The notes below the pieces were generated by a model. It did not search any database. It was not told the DNA's origin and was given only the letters and a program-made list of their open reading frames with translations. Made by a program: the position numbers and the translations under genes. Shown one piece after another: positions 1 to 10,372 of a stretch of DNA of 64,000 nt. This DNA is from Agrostemma githago. Its lineage: Eukaryota > Streptophyta > Magnoliopsida > Caryophyllales > Caryophyllaceae. The stretch's first letter is position 1, and each line of letters starts with the position of its first letter. The stretch lies in assembly GCA_958450325.1 (NCBI GenBank), contig OY288247.1, positions 12,824,429 through 12,888,428 of the forward strand, in the 5' to 3' direction.

Positions 1-1059
1 TATTGGAGTTGACGGATGGCCACGTGCGAGTGAAAAACACAAAACATGGGATTTTATCTGACATCTCTACATTGACAATTTTACTCTTTGGATAGTTTTT
101 TTAGATTTCAACGAGATTTTGAGCTCACATGAAAAATAGGGGGAGTGGCTCTTGGGGATAAGGAAATGAATGTGTTTCACAAATCGTTACTCGAGTGCAA
201 CCTCAATGATATGGACTTTCATGGAAACATCTTCACTTCGCAAAGGGGAAGAGTGGTAGCGCAGGTGATAACAGATAGCCTTGATCAAGTTATGGCAAGC
301 ATAGAGTGGAAACAATTCTACCTGGAAACGCGTGTTCGACATCTACCTATCTATGCATCTGATCATGCTCCAATTATAATAGAAAAAAACAAAAGACGAG
401 GATGGAGTGGACGGAGAAGACGAATCAGTTTTGAGGCGATGTTGATTGTGGTTATCGAAACTAGGCTGTCGGGATGTAAGCAGAAAAGCGTGGGGAGATA
501 GAAGGTGGAAGGATCGATGAGAAAGTGGGGCGTTGTGCGCTCACGTTGGCTAGCTTGGACAAAATGATCTTTGGTGATTTAAAGAAGAAGATATGTGAAA
601 TGGAAGGCGAACTCGAGGAATGGCAAAACCTAGATCCCTCTGCAGATATGATTGAAAATTGCAATAAAATTGTCAAGGAGCTTGATATCTACGAAGACAA
701 CATGAGACTTATTGGTACGCTCGATTTAGAAAGAATAAACTACGAGATGGAGATAAGAAGACAAAATACTTTCATCACAAAGAAACCCAAAGGAGATAAA
801 AAAATTAAATAAAAGGGTTGAAGGATGAAGGAGGGGAGTGGCATACAAACTCAGAAGAGATTTCTAATATTGCAACGTCTTATTTTAGTGGGCTCTTTCA
901 ATCTCAAGGGGAGAGGGACAAGGATGAGGCCTTGGGAATGGTGAACAAGGTAGTTTTAGAAGAGATGAACACCAAATTAATGAGCTCGTCGGAGGATGAT
1001 GAGATAAGGACACTTTTCGATGTGCATCTAAATAAAGTGCCCGGACCCGATGCTATGCA
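1..1059 (+). pseudogene. L1-type LINE, endonuclease end and pre-RT region (5' part of split copy)
   Basis: Degenerate non-LTR retrotransposon ORF2, open at the left window edge. Around 103-140 the frame reads LDFNEIL, the usual plant L1 endonuclease motif, followed by a stop. Around 340-380 it reads YASDHAPI, the C-terminal catalytic SDH motif of the AP-endonuclease domain. The pre-RT linker follows in other frames (525-812 and 818-1059) and ends in KVPGPDAM, matching the KAPGPDG motif just before plant LINE reverse transcriptase. Stops and frameshifts make it non-coding. The copy is cut at 1059 by a solo LTR and resumes at 6110 in the same frame (MHALFY), so 1-1059 and 6110-6885 are one element. 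Lineage call is firm; subfamily unknown. Confidence 0.85.
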
Positions 1060-1204
1060 TGAAATATCCCACATTGATTGAAGATGTCCTATTTATGAGC
1101 TTAAATGACTAGTGCTTAAAGAAATTGAAAGTACTACTTATATAAAAAAGTGCACTTTCTTTTCTGCTCATCCATGCAAAAGAATCACTACAAGAATTTA
1201 AGTC

Positions 1205-1520
1205 TGGGGCACTGATCTTAGCCACCGTCATCTGTCGCTAAAAAGAGACGCGCGACAATTGACAGTGGCTAAGAAACAGTCGCATCTAGCGACTGAAATT
1301 GGTCGCTAAATTATACGCGCGACTGATTTCAGTCGCTAAAGTTAGCGACTGATTTCGGTCGCTAAATCATCCCTTTAGCAACCGATTTCAGTCGCTGAGA
1401 GCGTCAGATTATCGACCGATATCGGTCGCTAAGGGGTGTGACGTGGCGTTCTTTGAGCGTCCTACAACAACTGACGTCGGTCGCTGAATTAAAAATTTAG
1501 CGACTGATATCAGTGGCTGC
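1205..1520. repeat. CACTA-1 left subterminal repeats
   Basis: Roughly eight copies of a 20-bp unit of the form TAGCGACTGAWWTCGGTCGC in both orientations, for example near 1292, 1320, 1344, 1380, 1413 and 1500. The unit is itself close to a palindrome (GCGACYGA..TCRGTCGC). In En/Spm such subterminal repeats bind the TNPA protein. The right end carries the matching set. Confidence 0.85.
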
Positions 1521-1866
1521 CTTACCTGAAATAGGCCGATTGTATTTGTTTCCTTTCTAGCCAAAATCTGCACAATAAAACAAACCAACAACCACAATAC
1601 GTCTCAAACATCATTCCAAACATTACAAACGTTGTTCCAAACGTTACGCAAGCTTCACACTCCAGAATTTGCAACCAAGTAAGCAAACGTCATGAATACA
1701 CTAAATTAATAGTGTTGTTACAAACTGTTTTCAACAAACATTCACAAACTACAAACTGTTTTCAATCTACTCAGCTAACAGGGAAACTAGCTGAAGAGCC
1801 ACTACCACCTCTATTGAAGGGGTCTCTAGGATCTCGGTGTCGGGGAATGAGGCCGGAGTTACAGTT

Positions 1867-3382
1867 CTACTGCTGCATGCTCCTAAGGTGCTGTAGCTTT
1901 TCCAGGATTTGCAGGTTAACGGACTCCTGCATCTTCAGCCTCTCATCCTGCTCCTTCATCTTCTCAGCCATAGCCGGCCGTTGCGCCCTCTCATCTCGAA
2001 GTTTCGACCTCATCTCAGCAACGACGGATGGTACACACTTCGTCGAGGTCGCATGCCCCCACCCCTCCGAGCATTGGGTGGTGTCCAGTACAGGGAATGA
2101 GCGTTCCCCGTACCGTACACCACTCCCTTGCGGTATCACTGCGCAACTCTGAACCAAATCTCGCTCGGGTCCACACCTTCATCCTCGGGCGCTCTAGTGG
2201 CCTCCATATACGATTTCTACATGAAATTGGAGTCATGATTAGGTGAGTTGTAAAGAAAAAAAAAAGTAAAGAAGCCTTATGTTTGAAACTTATCCAAATG
2301 GCGGCGTCCTTCCTCGTAGCGAATGTTCGACCGATGGTGTCGTCCCCCTTGGTCTTCGTGTCGAGAAATAGCTGCGCAGGCGGGGGGAGTTCTCCGGTTT
2401 GCTTCTTCAACTGTTGACAGTACATGTAGATTTCTCATTTATATTTATAATGAAAACATTAAATAAGAATCCAAAATAAAAATCAAAGGTAAGGAAATAC
2501 TAACATTCATAGCCCGCTGGTGCATCGACTGCGACCCACCGTAGTGGGTGCGCTCCGCATCCACCTCGGGGTCCCCTCCCCGCCTCTTGTTCTTCTTCGC
2601 CTGGAGGGATCTCTTAAGGAACTTCGGGTTGGAGCGGGCTTTTTCGAACTGTTGAATGGCGTCACCTACAATTTATACACTTTGAGATCAATAAGCGTTT
2701 TGAAGATATATACAACTTTCTATTCAAGTACGAACACTAATTGAGTAATCAAACCTTTAAGGTATTTATGTGCCCTTCCCTCGCTCGCCAACTTCCACAT
2801 GTTGTCTTTGAATCTGGGCTTCGCGACGTCCATGTATCTATCTCTCGTAGCCACCTCGAGACCTTTATTCCAATAGTGTTTCATCTACAAGATCATTTGT
2901 TGTTAGTGTATTAGTAATCCATAAACAATAAAAGATACCTAATAAAACAAAAAATTTGGTGCACCTTAAATTTGGCGAACCACTTCTCCCGCTGCCACTG
3001 AGGCACCTGGGTCCAACTAGTGCAATAAGTATTCAACTTTTTCATGAAACTGTCCGAGGCACCAGTCACCACCGCACGAGTCTGAAAACTACACCAAAGA
3101 GTGAAATAAGATGATGTCTCACAAAAAAGGAAATATAATGTCTCACCATGTCTTCTCGGGGCTCATAATTAGGCGCCCATCGTCTATATATCGAATCTCT
3201 TGATCCTATTGTGGTTGTTCAGGTTGTTGATCGTCGTTCACCTCCTCCTCATTATCCTCTTGTTGGTCCTCGTTCTGGTCCTCCAGCCGGTTCTCCTCCT
3301 GGTGCTCCTGCTGCTGCTGCCCCCTGTTACTACTCCCACTACCATACCGCAGTCTGCTGCCCAACGTCATATCCGCAGACAT
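1867..3382 (-). pseudogene. CACTA-1 second gene, Transposase_24 (Ptta/En/Spm) family, broken
   Basis: Split gene on the minus strand. The first exon starts at ATG 3382 (MSADMTLGSRLRYGSGS), followed by a Gln/Glu-rich acidic stretch. Later exons read QWQREKWFAKFKV (about 2960-3000), MKHYWNKGLEVATRDRYMDV (about 2830-2880), FEKARSNPKFLKRSLQAKKN (about 2600-2660) and GELPPPAQLFLDTKTKGDD (about 2340-2400). The last part reads DEGVDPSEIWFRVAQ, stop, YRKGVVYGTGNAHSLY, then an in-frame coiled coil. This order is typical of plant Transposase_24 proteins. Introns have GT-AG borders. An in-frame TAG in exon 1 and a TGA after RVAQ inactivate it. The leucine-rich plus-strand frame at 3200-3421 is only its antisense shadow. 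Confidence 0.8.
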
Positions 3383-3487
3383 AGTAGAAAGTTAGAAATT
3401 GACATCATAATGTTGAAATAATTTGCCCAAAATATATAATGCAGATTACTATATTGAAATAATATAACTTACTAAAACTATACCCTA

Positions 3488-5015
3488 CTAGAAATCATCG
3501 TCACTATCGTTGTCATCTTCCACTTGCCTACTCGAACCAACCACATCCTTTTCCTCGTAGTCATCTTCCTCCTCCTCGTCATTGAACTCTAAATCATTGG
3601 TATCGTCCTCCTCCTCGACCATATCACTAGAAGCACCTTCCTCCTCCTCACCACCTTCATCGTCTTCAAAATCTTCCCCCACATCCACCTCATTATTGTC
3701 ATCATCATCAATTGCGAAAAGATTCCCATCAACTGGAGACAATGTTGTACCACTAGAAATGACCTCCTCTTGGAAGAGGTCAGTGTCATAGTGCCCCCGT
3801 GGCTTAGTTTTAAACACCGCCCACCACTGGTTTACTATTCTGTCGTTCTTTGTGGTTGGATAAGGCGCAAAGTACACTTGGTGTGCTTGATGTGCAAGTA
3901 TAAACGGATCGTACTTGGAGTATTTTTTGGTATGATTAACTTCAACTAGTTTGTACCTTTCATGTACTCTAGTACCATGCACTGAGTTGTCCTTCCATTC
4001 GCATTTAAATACCACAACTCTATACCCACGATCATTTCCAACATAGCACAACTCGAAGATGTCCTCCAATAGACCGTAGTAATCATCACCCTCAACTAGG
4101 ATGACACATCTTCCCCTCTACACGAGTTTCTTCTTTATGCCACCTCATTTGTTCGGCAATGGTTCTGGTTGCATATAATTTTTGAAGTCTAGGGGCGATT
4201 GGAAAGTAGGTAAGTCGACTAAGTGGTATAGGTTTTTTATGCCTCGCAACACTCTTTCCCTTCCTACCCCTCAAAACAATATTCCCATCTACACTTTTGT
4301 ATCTACCCTTCCCACATATCTTACATTCCTCAAGCACGACATCGTCCTTCCAAAAAAGCATACATCCATCGGGACAAGCATCGATCTTTTGATGCGGAAG
4401 TTCAAGACCTTTAACTATTTTTTTGGTATTGTAGAATGTTTTGGTCATAATGTTGTCTTTTGGGATGAGTTTCTCAATCAACGCAGCGACACCGTCTACG
4501 CACCCAAACGGTAGGTTATACTCACATTTAAGGGTCACTACCACAGACGCGACTTCTAACAATGTCACATCACACCCTCCATATAATTGCTTCTCCGCAA
4601 CCTCTAACATATCAAAAAACGCTTTCGGTCGTGGGTTTGGCTCTTGTGGGGTTGGTTGGTCATCGTCGTTAGTGTACATGCTCTCATCATTAAACAAATT
4701 GCACTCAACCACATCAACAATCATTCCTCTCACCCCGCCCTCATTCTGATCAACCTCAGATTCCTCAACAGCAGACGTCTCACCATGACAAATCCAATAA
4801 TAATAATTTGGGCAAAACCCATTTCAGATAATATGTTCCTTAATCAAAATACTATCCAAGAATCTGAGGTTCTTACATTTCACAAAAGGACACATAAACC
4901 TACCCTCTAACGCGTGTTCGGGATGGGTTTTAGCGAACTCAAGAAAACTACTAACACCCTCTAAAAATTCCGTTGTGGACGTCGTCTCTTATCCAATCTT
5001 TCCCCATACATCCAT
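3488..5015 (-). pseudogene. CACTA-1 TNPD-like transposase with catalytic centre deleted
   Basis: Minus-strand transposase. From ATG 5015 it reads a Transpos_assoc-type N-terminus (TTEFLEGVSSFLEFAKTHPE, MCPFVKCKN, YYYWICHGE) with two in-frame stops. From 4733 to 4100 comes the Tnp2 N-terminal part (CPDGCMLFWKDD, CKICGKGRYK, YFPIAPRLQKLYATRTIAEQ, MRWHKEE, HPS). At about 4070-4091 the sequence jumps straight to the C-terminal DUF4216-like domain (DDYYGLLEDIFELCYVGN, VVFKCEWKD) and an acidic tail ending at 3488. The Tnp2 core and DUF4218 region that normally lie between, including the catalytic residues, are missing and the join is out of frame. It cannot make an active enzyme. Confidence 0.88.
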
Positions 5016-5604
5016 TTTCGTTCCTGTCTCTTCATTTTTTTTATCTAAAAAATTGACACAATAACCACATACAAATTATTTCCTCTAAAGTAATTTACTA
5101 ATATATACACTACTCACATATTTTGTAAAATTCTCAAATCACCTAAACATAGTACTATTTGCACTCAATCCGTCCATAATTACATCACTAAATCGGCATA
5201 AGTGTATTTCACTTCCAATTTCCTAAAACATCAAAACAACCCAATTCATTCAACTACTTAACCACAAACCCTAATTTTATACTAACAATCTACCTATTTC
5301 AAATTAGGGAACCTATGGGCAATTAACATGCTTACTACACTAAATATTCCGACAACTAAAAAACTATCCAACCCAATAACTAATTTATTTAAATCGATAA
5401 AAACAAAAATTAACAAATAATTAAAACTAAATATAGATAGATAAACATACCTTACTAAAGGAAAATGAGAGAAGAAGGAATGAATGAAGAGGAAAGGAGG
5501 AGGGGCAATTTTAGAGAGAGGGGAGACGATTTTTTGGGAGATAGAGTGAAATGAGAGAAGTGATCGGGAAAGGGGGGGGTGTTCGTTGCTTTAAAAAAAA
5601 TTCA

Positions 5605-5885
5605 GAACGCTTAGCGACCGAAATCGGTCGCGCGTGTAAATATTCAGTCGTTACTTAGCGACCGATTTCGGTCGCGCGTACTTTTATTTAGCAACTGAAA
5701 TCGGTCGCTAGGTCACTGCTTTAGTGACCGATATCGGTCGCGCGTATATGATTTTAGCGACTGATTTCGGTCGCTACGTATAATTACTTTTTTCCAAAAT
5801 CTGTCTCCTCGTCCAGCGACTGATATCGGTCGCGTGTTGTACTTTCAGTCGCTAAATAAGCGACTGAATTTTTCAATCGTGCGTG
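5605..5885. repeat. CACTA-1 right subterminal repeats
   Basis: About seven to eight copies of the same near-palindromic unit as at the left end (for example GCGACCGAAATCGGTCGC near 5612, with others near 5660, 5690, 5722, 5756 and 5815), mostly separated by short AT-rich spacers. They lie inside the imperfect terminal repeat at 5907-5917. Confidence 0.85.
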
Positions 5886-5920
5886 AATGGTAGCTATACG
5901 AAGTATTTCTTGTATTGAAT

Positions 5921-5978
5921 TCCGCAATTAAGCGTGCTTGAGTGAGAGTAATCTTAGGATGGGTGACCTCCTAGGAAG
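5921..5978 (+). other. 5S rRNA-derived segment inside the Cassandra-like LTR
   Basis: The stretch contains TTAAGCGTGCTTG, GAGAGTA and AGGATGGGTGACCTCCT, which match the 3' half of plant 5S rRNA almost base for base, including the region of the internal Pol III promoter C box. The 5' half should lie left of the CACTA (about 1140-1185) but is too diverged to align with confidence. It is part of a retrotransposon LTR and is split by a 4.7-kb insertion, so it is not a functional 5S gene. Confidence 0.8.
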
Positions 5979-6109
5979 GTCTCCAGGATGCGCATGAGTG
6001 AGGACAAAATGCGCTGGAAAGGACTCGTGTTGGTATGTGGGACCAGTACAAGGCCTAGCGAGCTACTGCGACTAACATTTACGGTCCTAATTTGGGCCGA
6101 GGTGTTACA

Positions 6110-6885
6110 ATGCATGCTCTTTTATATTAAAAACATTGAGATAGAGTGGGCCCTGATTTTTACAATTTTTTCCGTAATTGTTGGGCTGGGGGCGAGGACT
6201 TAGTGGTGCTTATTCTAAAAACATCGGAGCCGCGAAAGATGACAGCATCTAGGACTATTATTTTTAATTGTGTAATGTTATTTTTAAGATAATATCTATG
6301 ACTCTCGCTAATATGCTGAAACCGATGTACATAGTATAATTACGGTGGAACAAAGTGTGTTTACCCGGGACGACTTATAATGGATAACATGCTTATTGCA
6401 TTTGAAGTTTTCCATGATATGGAAAGAGGAGGGGAAGGGGGCGTAAGGTAATATGACAGATTGGAATGTGGGTTACTGGAGGCTATGATGCTCGCATTGG
6501 GATGGATTTATGGAGACATCGTTTAGGCGGGTGATGGGTTGTATTTGTACTGGTACGCACTCTTTTATGATTAATGGCGAGTTGACATGCAAATTAAAGT
6601 TATTCCGAGCCTGGGGTTGAGATCAGGAGATTTTATTCACCGTATGTCTTTCTTTTGTGCGCTAATACGTTATTCTATCTAATTAAGCGGGCTTTTGCGG
6701 GACGTGAAAACTCACATAATTCGGATATGTCGGAGAGCATCATTGATATTTCATCTCTTTTTTGCCGACGATAGTATTTTTTTGTTAGGGCGACCTTCGG
6801 TGAATGCTAGTTCAAATATCACTTATGAGCACCTAATCAACTCTTGTTTACCATGAGTATATTCGAATAAAATTTTCAGTCTTGT
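6110..6885 (+). pseudogene. L1-type LINE, reverse transcriptase remnant (3' part of split copy)
   Basis: Continuation of the LINE after the 1060-6109 insertion. It starts with the second ATGCA of the target duplication and reads MHALFYIKNIEIEW, the expected continuation of the PGPDGM motif. Around 6605-6650 a frame reads GLRSGDFIHRMSFFCA, like the GLRQGDPLSPYLF block of LINE RT. At 6761-6775 it reads FADDS, the RT catalytic box (second and third Asp of the triad). Spacing between motifs is much shorter than in an intact RT, and stops and frameshifts separate them, so it is heavily deleted. The 3' end is not definable; recognisable sequence fades after about 6850. Confidence 0.8.
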
Positions 6886-7410
6886 CCCCGTGAGCGCATG
6901 TGGGTCAGTCAAATTCTTGTTTACGACGAGTATATTCGTTACAAATTCATGACAAGTTAAATATTACGTTCGTATTGGTAGATAAAGAGAAACATTTAAC
7001 TCGTATGGGTTCCCCTGAGAAACGGGTCACTGTCAACCAGGTCGGATTCGGGTCTGGTCACTTTCGTGTCGAAAAAATCGGGTTGGACCGGTCATTTTCG
7101 GATTTGTTTTTCAACTTTCTTATTGATATCGACTTGTTTGCTATAAGTCAAACCTTCGTTTTGGGTGTTGGGTTGGGTTCGAGTTGGATTATTCAGGTCG
7201 GTTCACTCGTGTCGGGTCAGTTTTATCAAGTCTGCGTTGAAGTGATATTTGACCAGTTTACTAAAAAAGTTTTATCACTTTGGACGGATACGAGCAACTA
7301 TAGTAGACCCGCATAGCGGACACGAGCGTAAAAATGGTCTTTTGGACATTTTTCGATATCTTAGTCAGACTCGTGTCCAGCCTAAACCCGCAAACGGTCA
7401 GCTCTAGTAT
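6886..7410. other. Unassigned stretch
   Basis: A 138-codon plus-strand frame spans 6900-7316, but its translation has no recognisable domain and no splice or promoter context. I see no terminal repeats. It may be internal sequence of the copia fragment that follows, or of the decayed LINE. Confidence 0.5.
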
Positions 7411-7935
7411 GATGATATTTTTATGAAGGGTCTGCCTCATCATTTGTTCCTTCGGTTATAGTCCAACCTGAGCATCCATCCTCCTCCTATTCCGACTAAG
7501 GGGGCGTGTTGATAAATGAATGTCTCCCTCCGAGTTCCTATAATTGACCCGTATTCTTTTTTGGACTGAGTTTAATCTTTTACCTACTTTCTATTTTAGG
7601 CCATAAATGTGTGGTTCACATTTTTCCACCAATTTCTCTCTTTTTTTTCTTTTTTTTTGAACCACTCATTTTTCCTTCCTTATTTTTCACCCAAAAGTAA
7701 ATGGCTCAATCATAGGAACTTCTTTTTTGAACCATTCATTTTTCTTTCCTTATTTTTCACCCAAAAGTAAATGGGTCAATCATAGGAACTCGGAGAGAGT
7801 ATAACTTTACGTACATATTCACTCATTAGTATGTCATTTTGTATAGCTTATTCCCGATACACATTCATTGTAATCTATCGGTATATAAACCGACCTTGCA
7901 TAATGTAATAGACAAGGGAATTTCATATTCTAACA
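7411..7935 (+). mobile_element. Ty1/copia element, 3' end fragment with its LTR
   Basis: At 7411-7512 a frame reads DDIFMKGLPHHLFLRL, stop, SNLSIHPPPIPTKGAC, stop. This is the C-terminus of a copia RNase H polyprotein (compare the DIFTKGLP and FR.SLS motifs), with one nonsense codon. Its stop overlaps an LTR that starts TGTTGATAAATG at 7507 and ends TTCTAACA at 7935; a TATATAAA box lies near 7880. The LTR is 429 bp including a nested Stowaway MITE (7524-7799). The rest of the element and the 5' LTR are absent. Confidence 0.7.
7524..7799. mobile_element. Stowaway-like MITE in the copia LTR
   Basis: Left terminus CTCCCTCCGAGTTCCTAT and right terminus ATAGGAACTCGGAGAGAG form a terminal inverted repeat with the Stowaway signature CTCCCTCCG. 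TA follows the right end; the left flank is GT, so the TA duplication is only half kept. An internal direct repeat (TGAACCACTCATTTTTCCTT and near copies around 7660 and 7730) is visible. Confidence 0.75.
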
Positions 7936-9523
7936 TAGAGCCGTCTAACAACATGTTCAAACCGCTCTAAAAAAAAGGGCCCAAAGAATAAGGGGTCCAT
8001 TATATAATAGGGTTAATATTCGCACATAGAGTAATATTAGACTCATGGTACATGGAATAACAATTGTACTCCGTAATAAAAAAAAATGTGGAATATGTTA
8101 CTATATACAATTTTTATTTATGACTGATACTCCACTAATTACAGTAACATATATTTTGTACTCCGTATTCATTTTCTAATGCTTACAACTATACTATCAA
8201 GTACACGAAATCACTGGCCCTCTATTTGGATTTATAGAACATGGTCTCTTTTAATTTGACGGACATGTTCCAACATAAACATCTCAATGATTTGACATAG
8301 CAAGTAAACATTATTAAACACTTTCTCTATATAATTTTTTTTCTAGATGTAATTAATATAAATATAAATATTACGGAGTAATATTCAAATATATTTATTA
8401 ATCTTATATGGTACAGAGTATACTATACACCAATACGGGCGATACCGTATTGCCTATGAAAAATCATAGTGACTTAAAAGGGAAAAAAACCGAAATAAAA
8501 GAAATTTATAGGTGAGAACGTAGTGAGTAGACAAAAGCAAATTGATACAAATAGTATCAAGCCTTAGGAATGCCGCAATTGTTGATGTATACTGCATGCA
8601 CGAAAGGTGGAAAGAGATGGGAAAATGTACGTATACGGGAATACGATATACTTAAAGTCGTACATTTCTAAGTCATTGCAATTAACAATGGCGACAATGA
8701 CTGTGTTCTGTGGCATTAACATCTTGGATCACGACTTATAATCTACGTCGTTGGTTGTTACTTGAACCCCCAACTTAAGACAAGTTTATAAAATCTTCGT
8801 CTCCACCGATGTACTTTGATTTCAACTTGAATCTAAATTGGAAGAATTTCTTACTGTATTTCTGTCATCTTTGGGCTTACTTAAATTCGATTGACTAATA
8901 GCGGGTATGGTCATATGGACCTGGGGAAACGGCCAAACGGGTTGGGCTTAACACTAAATAAGATCTTATTTTAAACTTTTAATATCTGTGTCCGTTATTA
9001 CGGATTACTTGCAACTGCTCAGGCCCGTCCACTTTGTTACTCTGATCTTAATGCAAAGCTAAAATTCAAAATACTCCTATAAGACCATGTCCAACCATGA
9101 TCGTTAACCATTCATCATCCTTTCATCTCACTTCTTTCTCACTCATCCACCTCACAATCCAAAAAACACTCCCCCATCCATACTATCTCTTCTTCATCAT
9201 CTTACCCCCTCTCATCATTTATCTCTCTTACTTTGTAATACACCACCATCCAATCTTTTTTATTAATTATGAAAATAATTTATTAACTAATTTAATTAAC
9301 AAAATCGAGTACGTATAATTTAATTTGATAATTCGACTCGGTTTTCAAATTTCATACCCGACTGTTATTTCGGACTTTCACTCAATATTATACTACTCAA
9401 TATTATACTCTATTTACGGAGAAAATAATTTCCAATCTAAATATATTACTTTTTTAAAAATAAAAATAAAGATTTTTTTATCAAAATAAAAGGAATGAGG
9501 TGTAGAAATTAAAAAGAAAATAG
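7936..9523. other. AT-rich intergenic stretch, nothing identified
   Basis: I find no convincing reading frame, terminal repeat or RNA gene. The 73-codon frame at 9097-9318 is a Pro/Leu/Ile/His-rich by-product of a pyrimidine-rich tract. Several short CTCCGTA remnants (about 8070, 8160, 8375) hint at eroded MITEs. Confidence 0.6.
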
Positions 9524-10039
9524 CGCAACTACTTTTTACCATCGGCGCTTTACTTCTTACCGTCGGCGTTAATTACGTCAAATGACGACTTTGTCCTTAC
9601 TATTTATTCTCAAAATAATATTACTTTTACATTTTATAGATTATCGATTTATTAAAACTCGATAACAAAACCGTCTTTTTCGGTTATCGTAATAAACCAA
9701 AACTGACTTCCTATATAGTTAATTAAGCAAAATGACGAGTTCTCCTTTGCAATTAATTCTCGAAATATTATCACATTTACATTTTATAGAGTATCAGTTT
9801 ATTAGAACTCGATAATAAAACCGTTTTTTCGATTATTGTTACGCCTCCGATTTTAAACAGTTAATTAGATTAATTAACGACTTAATACAATTTAATAAAC
9901 GTAATTAACAAATACGAGTAATATGCAAATTAAATCCTAATTAATCTACGACAAGTCGACAATCAATATTCATTATACAGATCGATACAAATTAAAATAA
10001 AAAAATCCGGAAATGGGTCAGGTTAAGTGGGTTCGAATC

Positions 10040-10121
10040 CTCTTGTTATGCACTTAACAAGGTTCGAACCCCAGACCTATTGATTAGGAGGCAAACGACC
10101 AAACCATTGCACCACTATCAT
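10040..10121 (-). other. tRNA-like (Arg-CCT-like) segment in the fold-back loop
   Basis: Read on the minus strand the order is TAGTGGTGCAATGGTTTGG (A box and D arm), CCTCCTAATCAA (anticodon-loop-like, CCT), GGTCTGGGGTTCGAACC (variable loop, T arm, B box GGTTCGAACC). Spacing resembles a tRNA, but I could not close the acceptor stem, so it is a tRNA-derived relic or a SINE head, not a gene. Part of it (AATAGGTCTGGGGTTCGA) recurs inverted at about 10228-10263. Confidence 0.5.
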
Positions 10122-10302
10122 CAAACTAATATTTTAAATGGTTGAAAACTATCTTAAAAGAGAAAAAAAAACCAGAAAAATGGCTAAGTCGAAAAAATTG
10201 GTCGACTCGCGGATGGGGGAGTCGACCAATAGGTCTGGGGTTCGATCCTTGTTAAGTGCATAATTTTGTAAATTTTAATTATTTTTTCAGAAGTATTTTT
10301 TT

Positions 10303-10372
10303 GTGAACAAGAGGATTCGAACCCGGGCCATTTGTATGAAATGTTAGCAATGTAACCAATTTCACCACCTTA
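10303..10372 (-). other. Second tRNA-like segment in the fold-back loop
   Basis: On the minus strand: GGTGGTGAAATTGGTTAC (A-box-like), TTTCATACAAATG (loop with CAT), CCCGGGTTCGAATCC (T arm and B box). The last block also occurs at the loop edge near 10030. No closed acceptor stem was found, so a functional tRNA is not supported. Confidence 0.4.

Larger units (their letters stand above)
1186..5917 (-). mobile_element. CACTA (En/Spm) element CACTA-1, non-autonomous, with complete ends
   Basis: The left end is CACTACAAGAA at 1186-1196; the right end TTCTTGTATTG at 5907-5917 is its inverse with one mismatch. The 3-bp target duplication AAT flanks it (1183-1185 and 5918-5920). Both ends carry arrays of subterminal GCGAC...GTCGC repeats. 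Inside are two minus-strand genes, a TNPD-like transposase (5015 to 3488) and a Transposase_24-type gene (3382 to 1867), both pseudogenes. The interval 5016-5600 holds the AT-rich leader of the TNPD-like gene and a purine-rich tract at 5460-5560. Total 4,732 bp, short for an autonomous CACTA because of internal deletion. Confidence 0.93.
1060..6109 (+). mobile_element. Cassandra-like (TRIM) solo LTR carrying 5S rRNA-like sequence, split by a CACTA element
   Basis: Begins TGAAATATCCCACATTG at 1060 and ends GGTGTTACA at 6109, with TG...CA termini and the 5-bp target duplication ATGCA on each side (1055-1059 and 6110-6114). Without the nested CACTA (1186-5917) and one AAT copy it is 315 bp, within the range I know for Cassandra LTRs. 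Its right part contains the 3' half of a 5S rRNA gene, the hallmark of Cassandra. There is no internal domain or second LTR, so it is a solo LTR formed by LTR-LTR recombination. Family assignment rests on the 5S segment, size and ends. Confidence 0.75.

Noticed and set aside
3200..3421. Leucine-rich plus-strand membrane-like protein
   Set aside because: Antisense shadow of the Gln/Glu-rich first exon of the minus-strand CACTA gene.
3582..3791. Serine-rich plus-strand protein
   Set aside because: Antisense shadow of the acidic tail of the TNPD-like pseudogene.
5921..5978. Functional 5S rRNA gene
   Set aside because: Only the 3' half is recognisable, it lies in an LTR, and the 5' half is separated by a 4.7-kb insertion.
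6900..7316. 138-codon protein gene
   Set aside because: No domain, no homology I recognise, no promoter or intron context, between decayed TE fragments.
9097..9318. 73-codon protein gene
   Set aside because: Frame arises from a pyrimidine-rich tract; composition is low-complexity and no signal supports translation.
10040..10372. True tRNA genes
   Set aside because: A- and B-box-like blocks are present but no acceptor stem closes, and one block is partly duplicated in inverse orientation.
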